This document shows, piece by piece, positions 16,970 to 29,771 of a stretch of DNA of 64,000 nucleotides. Origin of the DNA: Ferrovibrio sp. (GTDB lineage: Bacteria; Pseudomonadota; Alphaproteobacteria; Ferrovibrionales; Ferrovibrionaceae); NCBI RefSeq assembly GCF_029255545.1, contig NZ_JANLJJ010000015.1:2615-66614 (forward strand). The letters run 5' to 3'. Every line of letters starts with the position of its first letter. The stretch's first letter is position 1. The notes under the pieces are model-generated. The model saw only the letters and a program-made list of their open reading frames with translations. It searched no databases and was not told the DNA's origin. The position numbers were made by a program, and so were the translations under genes.

Positions 16970-17926
16970 TCAGTTCCAGGGGCCGCGGCGACCACGACCT
17001 GAACGGGGCACCGAGCTGCCGCCACCGGAATAGGATGGGGCCGGCGAGGGTGATGGGCGGTAGCCAGCACCGCCGCGCACGCTGGCGGCCAGCTGCATCA
17101 GGGCGGCGACGCGGTTCTCGGTGCTGGGATGAGTCGAGAACAGGTTGTCCATGCCGCGGCCATGCAGCGGGTTGATGATGAACATATGCGCCGTGGCGGG
17201 GCTGCGCTCGGCCTGCTCGTTGGGAATGCGCTCGGCCGCGCCCGAGATGCGCTGCAAAGCCGAGGCCAGCCCGGTCGGGTCGCCGGCGATTTCCGCGCCC
17301 ATGCGGTCGGCGGCATATTCGCGGCTGCGGCTGATCGCCATCTGCACCAGCATGGCGGCGATCGGCGCCAGGATCATGATGGCGATCGAGCCGATGATGC
17401 CCAGCGGGTTGTTGCGGCTGTCGGAACTGCCATGGCCGAAGAACATGGCGAAATTGGCCAGCATGCCGATGGCGCCCGCCAGGGTGGCGGTGATCGTCAT
17501 GATCAGGGTATCGCGGTTTTTCACATGGGCCAGCTCATGCGCCATCACGCCGGCGATTTCCTCGCGGCTCAGAGAATGCAGCAGGCCGGTGGTGGCGGCC
17601 ACGGCGGCATTTTCCGGGTTGCGGCCGGTGGCGAATGCATTCGGCTGGTCGTTGTCCATGACATAGACGCGCGGCATCGGCAGGCCGGCGCGCTGGGCCA
17701 GTTCGGCGACCAGGCCATGGAATTCCGGCGCGGTGGCGGCATCGACCTCGCGCGCGCCATACATGGAGAGCACCATCTTGTCGCTGTTCCAGTAGGCGAA
17801 CAGATTCATGGCGGCGGCCAGGCCGAGGGCGATCAGCATGCCCGCCTCGCCGCCGATCAGGAAGCCGACTGCGCCGAACAGCGCCATCAGGCCCGCCAGC
17901 AGGATAGCCGTCTTCATGTAGTTCAT
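16970..17926 (-). CDS. htpX: Membrane zinc metalloprotease HtpX
   Basis: A 318-residue inner-membrane M48 protease that clears damaged membrane proteins. Two N-terminal membrane helices (about 5-25, 28-46), the zinc motif HELAH (130-134), two further helices (about 145-205) and the ExxAD-type [10 protein letters not shown] third-ligand region are all present. The C-terminus is a Gly/Ser/Arg-rich tail of about 35 residues. A short duplication (GGGATCAGTTCCA twice, about 16954-16979) spans its stop codon. Confidence 0.93.
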   Translation of the reverse strand: MNYMKTAILLAGLMALFGAVGFLIGGEAGMLIALGLAAAMNLFAYWNSDKMVLSMYGAREVDAATAPEFHGLVAELAQRAGLPMPRVYVMDNDQPNAFATGRNPENAAVAATTGLLHSLSREEIAGVMAHELAHVKNRDTLIMTITATLAGAIGMLANFAMFFGHGSSDSRNNPLGIIGSIAIMILAPIAAMLVQMAISRSREYAADRMGAEIAGDPTGLASALQRISGAAERIPNEQAERSPATAHMFIINPLHGRGMDNLFSTHPSTENRVAALMQLAASVRGGAGYRPSPSPAPSYSGGGSSVPRSGRGRRGPWN

Positions 17927-18017
17927 CGTCTTTGGTCCTCTCTCCCGGGTGGCTTAACAAGCCGCCCATGCCGCTATATGTATGCAGGGTTGATCCTTAC
18001 GCAAGATATCCCCAGCC

Positions 18018-18263
18018 GTGACCGCCGATACCAAACCGACCGGACAACCCGATTTCAGCCTCGACGGCAAGGCGACCGATGCCCCAATTGATACCGGGCC
18101 GGTCGATACCAGGCCCGCCGATCCGAAAACCGGCAAGCCGCTCGCCCCGGCCAAACCGGCCGTGAAGCTGACCCAGGCGCCCGGCGAGCAGGAGGGCCCG
18201 CAGGGTCCGGAACCCACCCGTTACGGCGACTGGGAACGCAAGGGCATCGTCTCCGACTTCTGA
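18018..18263 (+). CDS. DUF1674 protein (SDHAF4-like succinate dehydrogenase assembly factor)
   Basis: An 81-residue protein whose last 25 residues (EGPQGPEPTRYGDWERKGIVSDF) are the hallmark of DUF1674/SDHAF4, which in mitochondria and Alphaproteobacteria helps mature the flavoprotein subunit of succinate dehydrogenase. The first 55 residues are Pro/Asp/Thr-rich and probably disordered. GTG start at 18018. Not in an operon with sdh here. Confidence 0.85.
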   Translation: MTADTKPTGQPDFSLDGKATDAPIDTGPVDTRPADPKTGKPLAPAKPAVKLTQAPGEQEGPQGPEPTRYGDWERKGIVSDF

Positions 18264-18321
18264 AGGCCGATTTAGGTGCCGATTGCGCCCGAATTGCGGC
18301 GGCCAGACCGGGCTGCGCGGC

Positions 18322-18349
18322 TTGCAAGCCCCCCGCGCCTGCCTATACT
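18322..18349 (+). promoter_or_regulatory. argG promoter
   Basis: TTGCAA (18322-18327), a 16-bp spacer and TATACT (18344-18349), about 37 bases before the argG ATG, which has a GAGGAG ribosome site. Confidence 0.6.
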
Positions 18350-18386
18350 CCGGCCCGATTTTCCCGGCTTTTGAGGAGTATGCCCG

Positions 18387-19607
<1,221 letters not shown>

Positions 19608-19631
19608 TCGCAAGTTTCAGCGGATTTCCGC

Positions 19632-19661
19632 AAAAAGGCGGGTCGCAAGGCCCGCTTTTTT
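19632..19661 (+). terminator. Rho-independent terminator of argG
   Basis: GCGGG (19638-19642) pairs with CCCGC (19651-19655), extended by an A-run/T-run, followed by six T; 25 bases past the argG stop. Confidence 0.85.
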
Positions 19662-19767
19662 AGTGTGCGGCCCCGTTTTTGTCACAGGCTGCCCCGATCT
19701 GGTCGCAACCGGCGCGGACGGCCGCCGGTTACCCTGCCTTCACCTCTGTAGAAGACAGGAGACCGCC

Positions 19768-19998
19768 ATGCCGACGACCACGCGCATCCATGCCGTCAGC
19801 GCCTATCGCAGCATCCCGCGTTCCACCGAACGTTACATGGAGGAGCGGCTGTGGCAGCGCGCGTTGCAGCGCCTGGAAGGTCCGAAACAGAAGCCCGTGC
19901 CGGCACGCAAAAAGAAGACCGGCCCGGCCAAATCCTTCGCCACCATCCTGCGCGCGATCCGCAACGGCCTTGGCCGCCACGTCGATATCTACGTCTGA
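19768..19998 (+). CDS. Small basic unknown protein (76 aa)
   Basis: A 76-residue Arg/Lys-rich protein with the segment RYMEERLWQRALQRLEG followed by a basic linker (PARKKKTGPAK) and a short amphipathic end. ATG 19768 follows AGGAG. Convergent with the ECF41 sigma gene, whose stop is 7 bases away. I do not recognise the family. Confidence 0.6.
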   Translation: MPTTTRIHAVSAYRSIPRSTERYMEERLWQRALQRLEGPKQKPVPARKKKTGPAKSFATILRAIRNGLGRHVDIYV

Positions 19999-20004
19999 TC
20001 CCCG

Positions 20005-20925
20005 TCAGGCCACCGCCGGCAGCCGCGCCAGCTTGTCGGGGTTGCGGATGATGAACACGTTGCGCACCACGGCCCCGGAATCACTCTGGGCGACATCCAC
20101 CGCCATCGCCAGATAAGGCTTGTCGCCATCGAACAGCAGCCAGCCCGGCTGGCCGTTGATGCGCACCGCCATGCCGCGCAGCGTATCGGGCTGCTTGCGG
20201 CGCACGCCGACGAAGAACCGCACCACCTTGTCGGCGCCGTGGATCACATTCAGCGCGGCCGCCGCCTTGCCGCCGCCATCCGACCAGATCATCGCATCCT
20301 CGGCCAGCAGGCCGGCGAACATCTGCGCATCGCCCGCCCGCGTGGCGGCGGCGAAGCGTTCCGCCAGCTTGCGCGCCGCCTGCGTATCGGCGGCAAAGCG
20401 CGGGCGTTGATCCTTCAGGTGTTTCTGCGCCCGGCTGACCAGCTGGCGGCAGGCGGCTTCGGATTTCTGCAACGCCGTGGCGATCTGCGGATAATCGTAA
20501 TCAAAAGCCTCGCGCAGCAGCCAGGCGGCGCGTTCGGCCGGCGTGAGCCGTTCCAGCACCAGCAGCATCGCCATGGAAAGATCGTCGGCCTGCTCATGGG
20601 CCGCGTCGGCGCCCGGCGTCGGGTCGGGCAGGCTGACCTCCAGCTCGACCAGCGGCTCCGGCAGCCACACGCCGGGATACGACACGCGTTCCAGCTTGGC
20701 CGCGCGCAGACGGTCGATGCACAGCCGCGTGCAGGCGGTGACCAGCCAGGCTTCCGGATTCTGGATCGCCGACGCGTCGCTGCGATGCCAGCGCAGGAAG
20801 GTATCCTGCACGGCATCCTCGGCATCGCCCACGCTGGCCAGCATGCGATAGGCCAGACCGAACAGCCGCCGGCGATGCTGCTCGAAGGTCGCGGTCTTGG
20901 CGTCGATCGCCGGCGCGGTCGGCAT
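20005..20925 (-). CDS. ECF41-group sigma factor with SnoaL-like C-terminal domain
   Basis: The 306-residue sigma factor has region 2 (about 12-80, GDAEDAVQDTFLRWH), region 4 (about 128-178) and a C-terminal SnoaL-like extension. The extension carries DGGGK and NPDKL, the two motifs that define ECF41 and tune its activity in place of an anti-sigma factor. It lies 1 base after its partner gene. A promoter matching the ECF41 consensus stands before the pair, so it probably activates its own operon. The inducing signal is unknown. Confidence 0.92.
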   Translation of the reverse strand: MPTAPAIDAKTATFEQHRRRLFGLAYRMLASVGDAEDAVQDTFLRWHRSDASAIQNPEAWLVTACTRLCIDRLRAAKLERVSYPGVWLPEPLVELEVSLPDPTPGADAAHEQADDLSMAMLLVLERLTPAERAAWLLREAFDYDYPQIATALQKSEAACRQLVSRAQKHLKDQRPRFAADTQAARKLAERFAAATRAGDAQMFAGLLAEDAMIWSDGGGKAAAALNVIHGADKVVRFFVGVRRKQPDTLRGMAVRINGQPGWLLFDGDKPYLAMAVDVAQSDSGAVVRNVFIIRNPDKLARLPAVA

Positions 20926-20926
20926 G

Positions 20927-21874
20927 TCAGGCCACCTTCAGTCGGATCAGGCTGCAACTCTTGGCATAGCCCAGGGCCCGCTTCAAGACGGGATAGAAAC
21001 GCGCCAGCCCCAGGGCAATGGCGAGATCGAACATGGCGCGGCGGCCGAGCTGGCGCTGCAGCTGCTCGGCCAGGGTTTCCAGCGCCGGATCGTTTTCCGC
21101 CGCGGCGCGGCCGAACCGCAACGCCAGCGCCTGCAACGGCGGCAGGTCGGTCAGGCGATTGTCGAGCGCGGCCTGCAGATGCGCCGGCGCGATGCCGTCC
21201 TTCAGCGCCAGGTTGACATGGATCTGCACGCATTCGCCGCAATCGTCGACCTGCACGGCGCCCAGCGTCGCGAAATGCAGGGCCTCGGCCGGCGCCGTCA
21301 CGTCCTGCCGGCTCAGGCCCGCGATGGCGCCAAACTTCGCCAGCAGGACCGGGGCGATGCGGCCGATCTCGCGCATATAGTCCATGCGCACGCCGAGATA
21401 CTGCTCCGATGCCGCCACACGCTGCTCGATCAGCTTTGCCGGCGCCAGCCTGGCCAGCGTGGCGGTGGATGGGCGCGGCAGGACCAGCGCAAGCGCCGCC
21501 AAAGCCGGCAGGTGGATGCCCAGCAGTTCAACAAACAGCGCGGTGCCATGGGCATGGCCGGCCACCAGCGTCTCGACCAGATGGATGGCCGCATGCAGGC
21601 CCAGGAACACCGCCGCCGGCAGCAGGCCGCTCCGTTGGCCACGCCGGGCCGCCCAGGCCGCGCCCAGGCCGGTGGCGATGAAGGCGGCGCCGATATCACG
21701 CACGAAATGGTCGTTGAACGGGCCGGTGCCGCTCACCCCCGGCACCCCGGCATACCAGCCGCCGGGAACGGCCAGCATGAACAGGCCGTTCAGCACAAGG
21801 CCGGCCGCCAGCAGCGCGGTCAGGCCGCGCCAGACCGGGCCGGGCGCAGGATTCGGGGTAGAAGGGGTCGTCAT
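20927..21874 (-). CDS. ECF41 partner: membrane domain fused to carboxymuconolactone-decarboxylase/AhpD-like domain
   Basis: A 315-residue protein with two parts. Residues 1-135 hold about four membrane helices. Residues 140-315 form a carboxymuconolactone decarboxylase/AhpD-like domain with the redox motif DCGECVQIH (CxxC and a nearby His). ECF41 sigma genes are nearly always next to such a decarboxylase, oxidoreductase or epimerase; the membrane extension is less usual. It is the first gene of the operon, 33 bases downstream of the -10 element, and its substrate is unknown. Confidence 0.8.
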   Translation of the reverse strand: MTTPSTPNPAPGPVWRGLTALLAAGLVLNGLFMLAVPGGWYAGVPGVSGTGPFNDHFVRDIGAAFIATGLGAAWAARRGQRSGLLPAAVFLGLHAAIHLVETLVAGHAHGTALFVELLGIHLPALAALALVLPRPSTATLARLAPAKLIEQRVAASEQYLGVRMDYMREIGRIAPVLLAKFGAIAGLSRQDVTAPAEALHFATLGAVQVDDCGECVQIHVNLALKDGIAPAHLQAALDNRLTDLPPLQALALRFGRAAAENDPALETLAEQLQRQLGRRAMFDLAIALGLARFYPVLKRALGYAKSCSLIRLKVA

Positions 21875-21906
21875 GGGGCTATCCTTTTCTCTGTGGATAC
21901 CCCAAA

Positions 21907-21933
21907 GACGGCCGACCTATGGATTTTGTGACA
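21907..21933 (-). promoter_or_regulatory. ECF41-type promoter
   Basis: On the minus strand TGTCACA (21933-21927), a 16-bp spacer and CGTC (21910-21907) match the published ECF41 promoter pattern exactly. It stands 33 bases before the ATG of the ECF41 partner gene, which implies positive autoregulation of the two-gene operon. Confidence 0.85.
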
Positions 21934-21941
21934 GGCCGCTT

Positions 21942-23216
21942 TTATTCAGCCACTTGGCGCAGGGCCTCCTGCTTGGCGCGTTCGGTCGCCTGCCGGTTGC
22001 GACGCTTGATCCACCACATGAAAAAGCCGGTGACGGCAAACAGGGGGATGATCACCCCGGAGACGAAAACGAGGAATTTGTAGACCCCGCCCAGGCCGGT
22101 GCCGTAATGCAGCGCGCGCTGCCAGGCGATGATGGCCTCGCCCGCCGAAAAGGTTTTCGGGTCAAACACGTCGATCACCTGCGCGCGCCAGGGATCGATC
22201 AGCACGGTAATGCCGGGAGCGCCGTCTTCCGGCGTGCCGCGCACCAGGCCAATGCGCAGGGCCTGATCCGGCCGGGTCGGCAGGAAGGCATTCAGGAAGC
22301 GCGCATCGGGCACCTTCTCCTGCGCCAGGGCCAATCCCTCGGTGAGGCCAATGCGGCTGCCGCCCCGTACCGGCTCGACGCGGGCCTGGAACATCGCCGC
22401 CCGCATGTCGCGGCCAGGGAAGACCGCGTTCACCGCCACCGAAATCTGCTGCGGGAAAGCCAGATAGACGCCGGTGAAATTCACCAGCATGAACAGCAGC
22501 AGGCTCCAGATGCCGACCGCGCCATGCAGGTCGCGATGCAGCCGCAGGCCCTTCGCTCCCTTGCGGATGGTGAAGGCGGCTTTCCACTGACCGTTCCGTG
22601 GCCACCAGATCACCAGCCCGGTGCAGCCCAGCACCAGCATGGCGATACCAAGATAACCAACCAGGTCACGGCCCAGGCCGCCCGGGATGAACAGATGGCC
22701 ATGCAGGTCGTGGAAAAAACGCACCCAGCCGGTCATGGCCTGCTGGGTTCCCATCGGCTGCGCCGTTACCGGATCGAGCAGGATCTGCAGGCTGCCGGCA
22801 AAGGGGCTGACCCGCGGGATTGCCGCCTGAACCTGGCCCGGCGCTTGGCCCGCCCCGGCCGGCCCGGCATTGCGCATCGCCGGCCGTTCATCGGCCATGC
22901 CGGGCCGCGACAGCCGCACGGCGGCGGGCTCACCCGGTTCGGCCGGCCAGCGCACGGCAATGGGAATCCGGCCTGGCTCGCTGTTGGCGGCCGTCGCCGC
23001 TTCGATCAGTTCAGCCGGGCTGCGCCATTCGCCGGCTGCCGTGGCCTGCGGTTCATCCTGGCCGAACAGATGCTCCAGATCATGGGCATAGACCAGCACG
23101 CTGCCGGTGATGCCCATCATCACCAGGGGCAGCAGCAGGATCAGGCCGGTCCATAAATGAATCTGCTCCAGCCAGTAACGCAGGCTGCGGCGTTGCGGTT
23201 TGGATTTGCCAGCCAT
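21942..23216 (-). CDS. PepSY-TM protein (ferric-siderophore reductase type)
   Basis: A 424-residue inner-membrane protein with the four-helix PepSY_TM fold: helix 1 (about 18-44, WTGLILLLPLVMMGITGSVL), helices near 185-205 and 240-260, and a last one near 385-410 (GVIIPLFAVTGFFMWW), with conserved His residues (HDLHGH, HRDLHG) suited to haem or iron ligation. Such proteins accompany siderophore receptors and are thought to reduce or release imported iron. It is the third gene of the iron operon. The ATG at 23216 was preferred over an upstream start that gives a low-complexity leader. Confidence 0.85.
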   Translation of the reverse strand: MAGKSKPQRRSLRYWLEQIHLWTGLILLLPLVMMGITGSVLVYAHDLEHLFGQDEPQATAAGEWRSPAELIEAATAANSEPGRIPIAVRWPAEPGEPAAVRLSRPGMADERPAMRNAGPAGAGQAPGQVQAAIPRVSPFAGSLQILLDPVTAQPMGTQQAMTGWVRFFHDLHGHLFIPGGLGRDLVGYLGIAMLVLGCTGLVIWWPRNGQWKAAFTIRKGAKGLRLHRDLHGAVGIWSLLLFMLVNFTGVYLAFPQQISVAVNAVFPGRDMRAAMFQARVEPVRGGSRIGLTEGLALAQEKVPDARFLNAFLPTRPDQALRIGLVRGTPEDGAPGITVLIDPWRAQVIDVFDPKTFSAGEAIIAWQRALHYGTGLGGVYKFLVFVSGVIIPLFAVTGFFMWWIKRRNRQATERAKQEALRQVAE

Positions 23217-23238
23217 GGAGCGGGACCCTCGTGTCGTC

Positions 23239-23922
23239 TCAGCTGTCGGCCCAGCGCCGCAGCAGGTTGTGATAGATGGCGGTAAGCTGCACCACGGCCG
23301 GGTCGCCGTGGGTTTTCTCGGCCGCGAGCTGCTGGATGCTGGTATCGAGCTGGAACAACAGGCTGCGCTGGCCGTCATCGCGCACCATGCTCTGCAGCCA
23401 GAAAAAACTGGCGACGCGGGCCCCGCGCGTCACCTCGGTGACACGATGCAGGCTGGTCGATGGATACAGCACCATGTCGCCGGCCGGCAGCTTCACCCGG
23501 TGCTCGCCATAGGTATCCTCGACGACCAGCTCGCCGCCGTCATACTCCTCCGGCTCGGCCAGGAACAACGTGCAGGACAGGTCGGTGCGGATGCGGAAAT
23601 CGCTGCCCGCCAGCGGGCGGATCGCGTTATCGACATGATTGCCGAAGGATTCGCCGCCGGCATAGCGGTTGAACAGCGGCGGGAACACCTTCAGCGGCAG
23701 GGCGCCGGAGATGAACAGCGGGCTGCGCTCCAGGGCATCGAGCACCAGCTCGCCGACCTGGCGGGCGGCAACCGAGCCCTCGGGAAGCTGCATATTCTTC
23801 TTGGCCAGCGCCGACTGGTGGCCGGCGGTGACATTGCCGTCGACCCATTCGGCCGCATCCATGACCTGACGGCATTGCGCGACCTGCTGTTTGGTCAGCA
23901 CGGCCGGTATTCGCAGCATCAT
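23239..23922 (-). CDS. piuC: PKHD-type Fe(II)/2-oxoglutarate hydroxylase (PiuC family)
   Basis: A 227-residue PKHD-type dioxygenase, the usual length. The HxD iron ligands are in [10 protein letters not shown], the distal His in [13 protein letters not shown] and the 2-oxoglutarate Arg just after it. PiuC-type genes sit next to catecholate siderophore receptors in many bacteria; their substrate is not settled. The start is at 23922, with a second ATG at 23919. It lies about 100 bases after the receptor gene, with a GC-rich hairpin between. Confidence 0.88.
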   Translation of the reverse strand: MMLRIPAVLTKQQVAQCRQVMDAAEWVDGNVTAGHQSALAKKNMQLPEGSVAARQVGELVLDALERSPLFISGALPLKVFPPLFNRYAGGESFGNHVDNAIRPLAGSDFRIRTDLSCTLFLAEPEEYDGGELVVEDTYGEHRVKLPAGDMVLYPSTSLHRVTEVTRGARVASFFWLQSMVRDDGQRSLLFQLDTSIQQLAAEKTHGDPAVVQLTAIYHNLLRRWADS

Positions 23923-23963
23923 CGGTATCGTCTCCACATCGTGCCGCTTCGGAAAAAGCAACG

Positions 23964-23991
23964 GCCCCGCCCGTTTTTGCACGGGCGGGGC
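23964..23991 (-). terminator. Strong hairpin between receptor and piuC
   Basis: An 11-bp perfect stem (23964-23974 with 23981-23991) with a six-base loop. On the minus strand a TTTTT tract follows after four to five other bases, so it may partially terminate or stabilise the receptor transcript ahead of piuC. Confidence 0.6.
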
Positions 23992-24023
23992 GCGCGATTC
24001 CTGCGCGGTTTCGTTGCCTGGAC

Positions 24024-26222
24024 TCAGAACTTGAAATTCGTCGTCAGCAGCGCCACCCGCCCCGGCGCCACATTGGCGAACTGGCCGGCATGGGTGGCGT
24101 CGTAATAGGTTTCGTCGAGCAGGTTCTGGACATTGAGCTGCACATCGACATTTTCGGTGACCTTGTAGCCAACCATCGCATCGAAACGCCAGAAATCAGG
24201 CAGCTCGTAGGTATTTGCGGTATTGGCATATCGCCGCGCGGTGTAGATCGCGCCACCACCGATCTTCCAGTCCTTGGTCAGGTCGTAGCTGGTCCACAGG
24301 CTGAAGTTATGTGGCGCAATGAAGGGGAACTCCTTGCCGTCGTTGCTGTTGGCCGGACCGTCATCGACCAGCTCGCTTTTCAGGTAGGTATAGCCGCCGA
24401 ACACCCTCCAGGCCGGCGTGATATTGCCGGTCGCGCCAAGCTCGAAGCCATCAACGCGCTGCTCGCCGACATTTTGAGTGACGCCGCTGCCGACGCTAAC
24501 CCTGGCATTGGTTTTCTCGGTGCGGAACACCGCGCCGGTCAGGGACAGGCTCTTGTCGAACAGGTCCCACTTGGTGCCCAGTTCGTAGCTGCGGTTTTCC
24601 TCGGGCGAAAGATCCTGGACCGCCACGCTCGGATTGCCGGCATCGCCACCCTCGCCGGCCGCGCCGCCGGGCGGATTTGACGACGTGGCATGGGCCACGT
24701 AGATGCTGCCGTTGGGCAGCGGCTTGTAGACCACGCCGGACTGGTAGTTGAGGAAATTCGAACTGCTCCTGGTGGCATAGGCGCCGCTTGTGGTCACGCC
24801 GTTGCCGTCACTGACATAGCGGTCAAGCCGCAGACCGAGATTGATGTCCCATTGCGGATTCAGCTCGACGGTATCCAGCACATACAGCGCCTGGGTCTGG
24901 GTCTTCACATGGGCGAAGGTGGAAGCAGGCGTGATCGTGCCGCTATAGGCGTCGCTGGGATCCGGGTCATACAGGTTGATGCCGGTGATGGTGGCCGGAT
25001 TGAGCGTATAACCACGGTTCTTCGACTGCTCCAGGCTCAGTTCGATGCCGGCCACATAGGTGTTCTTGTAGCCGCCGATCTCCAGGTTCCCGGTCAGGTC
25101 GGTGACATTCGCCAGCAGCATGTTGTCGGCATTGCGGCTGCGGGATTCGCGGCTCATCTGCCCGGTTATGATCTGCGCCAGGCTGGCATTCGGCTTGGTG
25201 ACGATATAGTCGTTTTCCGAATAGCTGTAGCGCGTGGTGTTGCGCAGCGTTGCGTTATCCAGGTCATGCTCGACCTGCGCGGTGACGCCGTCGTAATAGG
25301 TCTTCACGAAATCCCGGCTGGTGAGGCCGTAGAAGTTGTCGCGGGCGACTTCCACCGGCTTGCCGGTGCGCGGATCAAACGGATGACCGTAATCGGGAAT
25401 ATCGTCAGTCTGCAGGTGGTAGTAACTGAGCGTCACGCGGGTCGGCTTGGCCAGGCCGAGGGTCACGGTCGGCGCGAAGCCGAAGCGCTGCACTTCCACT
25501 TCGTCGCGGCCGGCGACCTCGGCGTCATGCGCCATCGCATTGATGCGGAAGGCGATGTTGTTGTCGATCACCCGGTTGATGTCGACGGTGGCGCGTTTGG
25601 TCAGGTCGGTGCCCAGCGTCAGGCTGCCCTCGTTGAAATCCCGCGCCTTGGCCGTCTTGCTGACCAGGTTCAGGCTGCCGCCGGTGGAGCCGCGGCCGGT
25701 ATAGGCGCTGCCCGGCCCCTTGACCACCTCGACCTGCTCCAGGTTGAAGGTCTCGCGCGACTGCGCGCCGCTGTCGCGGATGCCGTCGACGAAGGTGTCG
25801 GTCAGCGCGTCAAAGCCGCGGATGAACGGCCGGTCGCCGATCGCGGTGCCGCCCTCGCCCGAACCCAGGCTGATGCCGGGCGTGGTGCGCAGCACCTCCT
25901 TCAGCGATACGGCGCCACGGTCCTGGATCAGCTCCTTCGGAATCACCGTCACCGATTTCGGCGTGTCGAGCAGCGGCGCGGTGAATTTTGGCAAAGCCGG
26001 CTCGGCCTTGTACCCCTCGGGCTCATCAGCCGGCTTCTGTCCCTCGACCGCGATCGCCGGCAACTGCGCCGGCGGCTGCGTCTGCTGCTGCGCCGCGGCC
26101 GGCAGGGCAACGGCGCCGAGTGCGACGGCCGAGGCCGCCCCCAGCACATGTGGCGCGACGCGGCCAAGCCGCAGGCGGCCGATGGTGGGTTGTTGAATGG
26201 TCGGAAGGCTGGAATCAGCCAT
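24024..26222 (-). CDS. TonB-dependent siderophore receptor (Fiu-like)
   Basis: A 732-residue outer-membrane receptor of the catecholate siderophore group. It has an extended N-terminus with signal (about 20-45), a plug domain (about 85-200: [48 protein letters not shown]) and a barrel ending in ...LTTNFKF with terminal Phe. It heads an operon with a PiuC-type hydroxylase and a PepSY reductase, the layout of Fiu/PiuA-type iron uptake. A Fur-like site lies upstream. Confidence 0.9.
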   Translation of the reverse strand: MADSSLPTIQQPTIGRLRLGRVAPHVLGAASAVALGAVALPAAAQQQTQPPAQLPAIAVEGQKPADEPEGYKAEPALPKFTAPLLDTPKSVTVIPKELIQDRGAVSLKEVLRTTPGISLGSGEGGTAIGDRPFIRGFDALTDTFVDGIRDSGAQSRETFNLEQVEVVKGPGSAYTGRGSTGGSLNLVSKTAKARDFNEGSLTLGTDLTKRATVDINRVIDNNIAFRINAMAHDAEVAGRDEVEVQRFGFAPTVTLGLAKPTRVTLSYYHLQTDDIPDYGHPFDPRTGKPVEVARDNFYGLTSRDFVKTYYDGVTAQVEHDLDNATLRNTTRYSYSENDYIVTKPNASLAQIITGQMSRESRSRNADNMLLANVTDLTGNLEIGGYKNTYVAGIELSLEQSKNRGYTLNPATITGINLYDPDPSDAYSGTITPASTFAHVKTQTQALYVLDTVELNPQWDINLGLRLDRYVSDGNGVTTSGAYATRSSSNFLNYQSGVVYKPLPNGSIYVAHATSSNPPGGAAGEGGDAGNPSVAVQDLSPEENRSYELGTKWDLFDKSLSLTGAVFRTEKTNARVSVGSGVTQNVGEQRVDGFELGATGNITPAWRVFGGYTYLKSELVDDGPANSNDGKEFPFIAPHNFSLWTSYDLTKDWKIGGGAIYTARRYANTANTYELPDFWRFDAMVGYKVTENVDVQLNVQNLLDETYYDATHAGQFANVAPGRVALLTTNFKF

Positions 26223-26412
26223 GGTTCACCCCCGGAACACGTGAGAAGGATGGAAACCTGGCTGGCGGGTCCGCGCGGCAGGCCGCAGGGCCGGACTGGG
26301 CTGGCTTGGCACTTGATATGGGCACCGGGGAAATCAGTCCCGGCGCACCAGCCAGGCGGACCTTTTTCGTCGTCCGCGACTGGCGGTCAGGGACATACCA
26401 TTGCCATCAGCA

Positions 26413-26461
26413 ATATTGCAACTGATTATCACTCGTATAATTATCCCTGTCGTATAATTAT
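26413..26461 (-). promoter_or_regulatory. A/T-rich promoter region with Fur-like site and direct repeats
   Basis: Between the receptor (start 26222) and the divergent macA-like gene (26603) the 380-bp gap holds a sharply A/T-rich block. It contains AACTGATTATCACTC, similar to half of a Fur box, and an exact 11-bp direct repeat CGTATAATTAT (26434-26444 and 26451-26461), each copy with a TATAAT. Iron repression of the receptor operon is the likely role. The rest of the gap shows no gene. Confidence 0.55.
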
Positions 26462-26602
26462 TTTTGCGACTTTGCCGACACCCCAGCCCCGCCCGCGCGC
26501 CCTTCCATGTTCCGCCATCCGGTCCGAGTATCGCCGGGTCCAGCGCAGGACTCGGGCGGGAAGCCCGTTTAAGCCGTAAACCCTTCATTTGGCCCCGGTA
26601 TT

Positions 26603-27766
26603 ATGAAACGCCCGACCCTGATCCTGTCTTCCGCCGCCCTTGTCCTGCTGCTGGCCGGAGGCGCCTGGTGGTTATGGGCCGGCCGCGCCGATACCCAGCC
26701 GGCCTTGCGCACCCAGACCGTGGCCTTGGGCAGCGTGGAGGATACCGTTTCGGCGGTCGGCACCCTGCAGCCCCTGACCTACGTCGATGTCGGCACCCAG
26801 GTTTCGGGCCAGCTCAGGTCGATCTATGTCGATTACGGCCAGCGCGTCGAACAGGGCGCGCTGCTGGCGCAGATCGACCCCACCGTCTACGAGGCGCGCG
26901 TCGCCGCCGACCAGGCCAATCTGCTGGCGCTGAAGGCGCAGCGCTCCGACAAGCAGGTGCAGCTTGGCCTGGCCGAACGCCAGTTCGAGCGCCAGCGCCG
27001 CCTGCTGGCCGAACGCGCCACCAGCCAGGATTCCTATGACAGCGCCGAGGCCAACCGCCGCTCGCTGCTGGCGCAGATCGCCGTGCTCGACGCGCAGATC
27101 CAGCAGGGCGAGTCGACGCTGAAATCCGACCAGGCCAATCTGGGTTACACCAAGATCTACGCGCCGATGACCGGCACCGTGGTGGATATCAGCGCCAAGC
27201 AGGGCCAGACGCTGAATGCCAACCAGTCGGCGCCGATCATCCTGCGCATCGCCGATCTGGATACCATGACGGTGAAGACCCAGGTCTCGGAGGCGGATGT
27301 GCCCAAGCTGACCATCGGCATGCCGGCCTGGTTCACCACCCTGGGCCAGCCCGACAAGAAACGCACCGGCACTTTGCGCCAGATCCTGCCCACGCCGGAG
27401 ACCGTCAACAACGTGGTGCTGTATTCCGCTTTGTTTGACGTGCCCAATCCCGAGCATGACCTGCTGACGCAGATGAGCGCGCAGGTTTTCTTCGTGGTGG
27501 CAAAGGCCGAGAACCTGCCCGTGGTGCCGGTCGCGGCCCTGCGCCCGCTGCCCAACGACAAAACGCGCTTCGCCCTGCGCGTGATGGAAAACGGCCAGCC
27601 GGCGCGCCGCATGGTGGACGTGGCCGCCAGCAACCGCGTCACCGCCGCGATCGCCGCCGGACTGAAGGCCGGCGAGCAGATCGTGCTGGATGCGCCGCCG
27701 GCCGGGCAGCGCAATGCCGCGACGACGCGCCAGAGCGGCCCATCCGGCCCGCCGCCGCGGCTGTAA
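26603..27766 (+). CDS. MacA-type periplasmic adaptor of a tripartite exporter
   Basis: A 387-residue membrane-fusion protein: N-terminal anchor (about 7-27), lipoyl/barrel-sandwich halves on either side of a long coiled-coil hairpin (about 95-185), and beta-barrel and membrane-proximal domains (about 200-345). It joins the MacB ABC transporter to the outer-membrane factor encoded two genes on. The Pro/Gly/Arg end is disordered. First gene of a three-gene operon with 16-base spacing to macB. Confidence 0.88.
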   Translation: MKRPTLILSSAALVLLLAGGAWWLWAGRADTQPALRTQTVALGSVEDTVSAVGTLQPLTYVDVGTQVSGQLRSIYVDYGQRVEQGALLAQIDPTVYEARVAADQANLLALKAQRSDKQVQLGLAERQFERQRRLLAERATSQDSYDSAEANRRSLLAQIAVLDAQIQQGESTLKSDQANLGYTKIYAPMTGTVVDISAKQGQTLNANQSAPIILRIADLDTMTVKTQVSEADVPKLTIGMPAWFTTLGQPDKKRTGTLRQILPTPETVNNVVLYSALFDVPNPEHDLLTQMSAQVFFVVAKAENLPVVPVAALRPLPNDKTRFALRVMENGQPARRMVDVAASNRVTAAIAAGLKAGEQIVLDAPPAGQRNAATTRQSGPSGPPPRL

Positions 27767-27782
27767 CGCGGGACCCGCGGCG

Positions 27783-29765
<1,983 letters not shown>

Positions 29766-29771
29766 GCCAGA

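Noticed and set aside
24690..26579. 629-codon + strand frame opposite the siderophore receptor
   Set aside because: Antisense shadow of a full, recognisable receptor gene.
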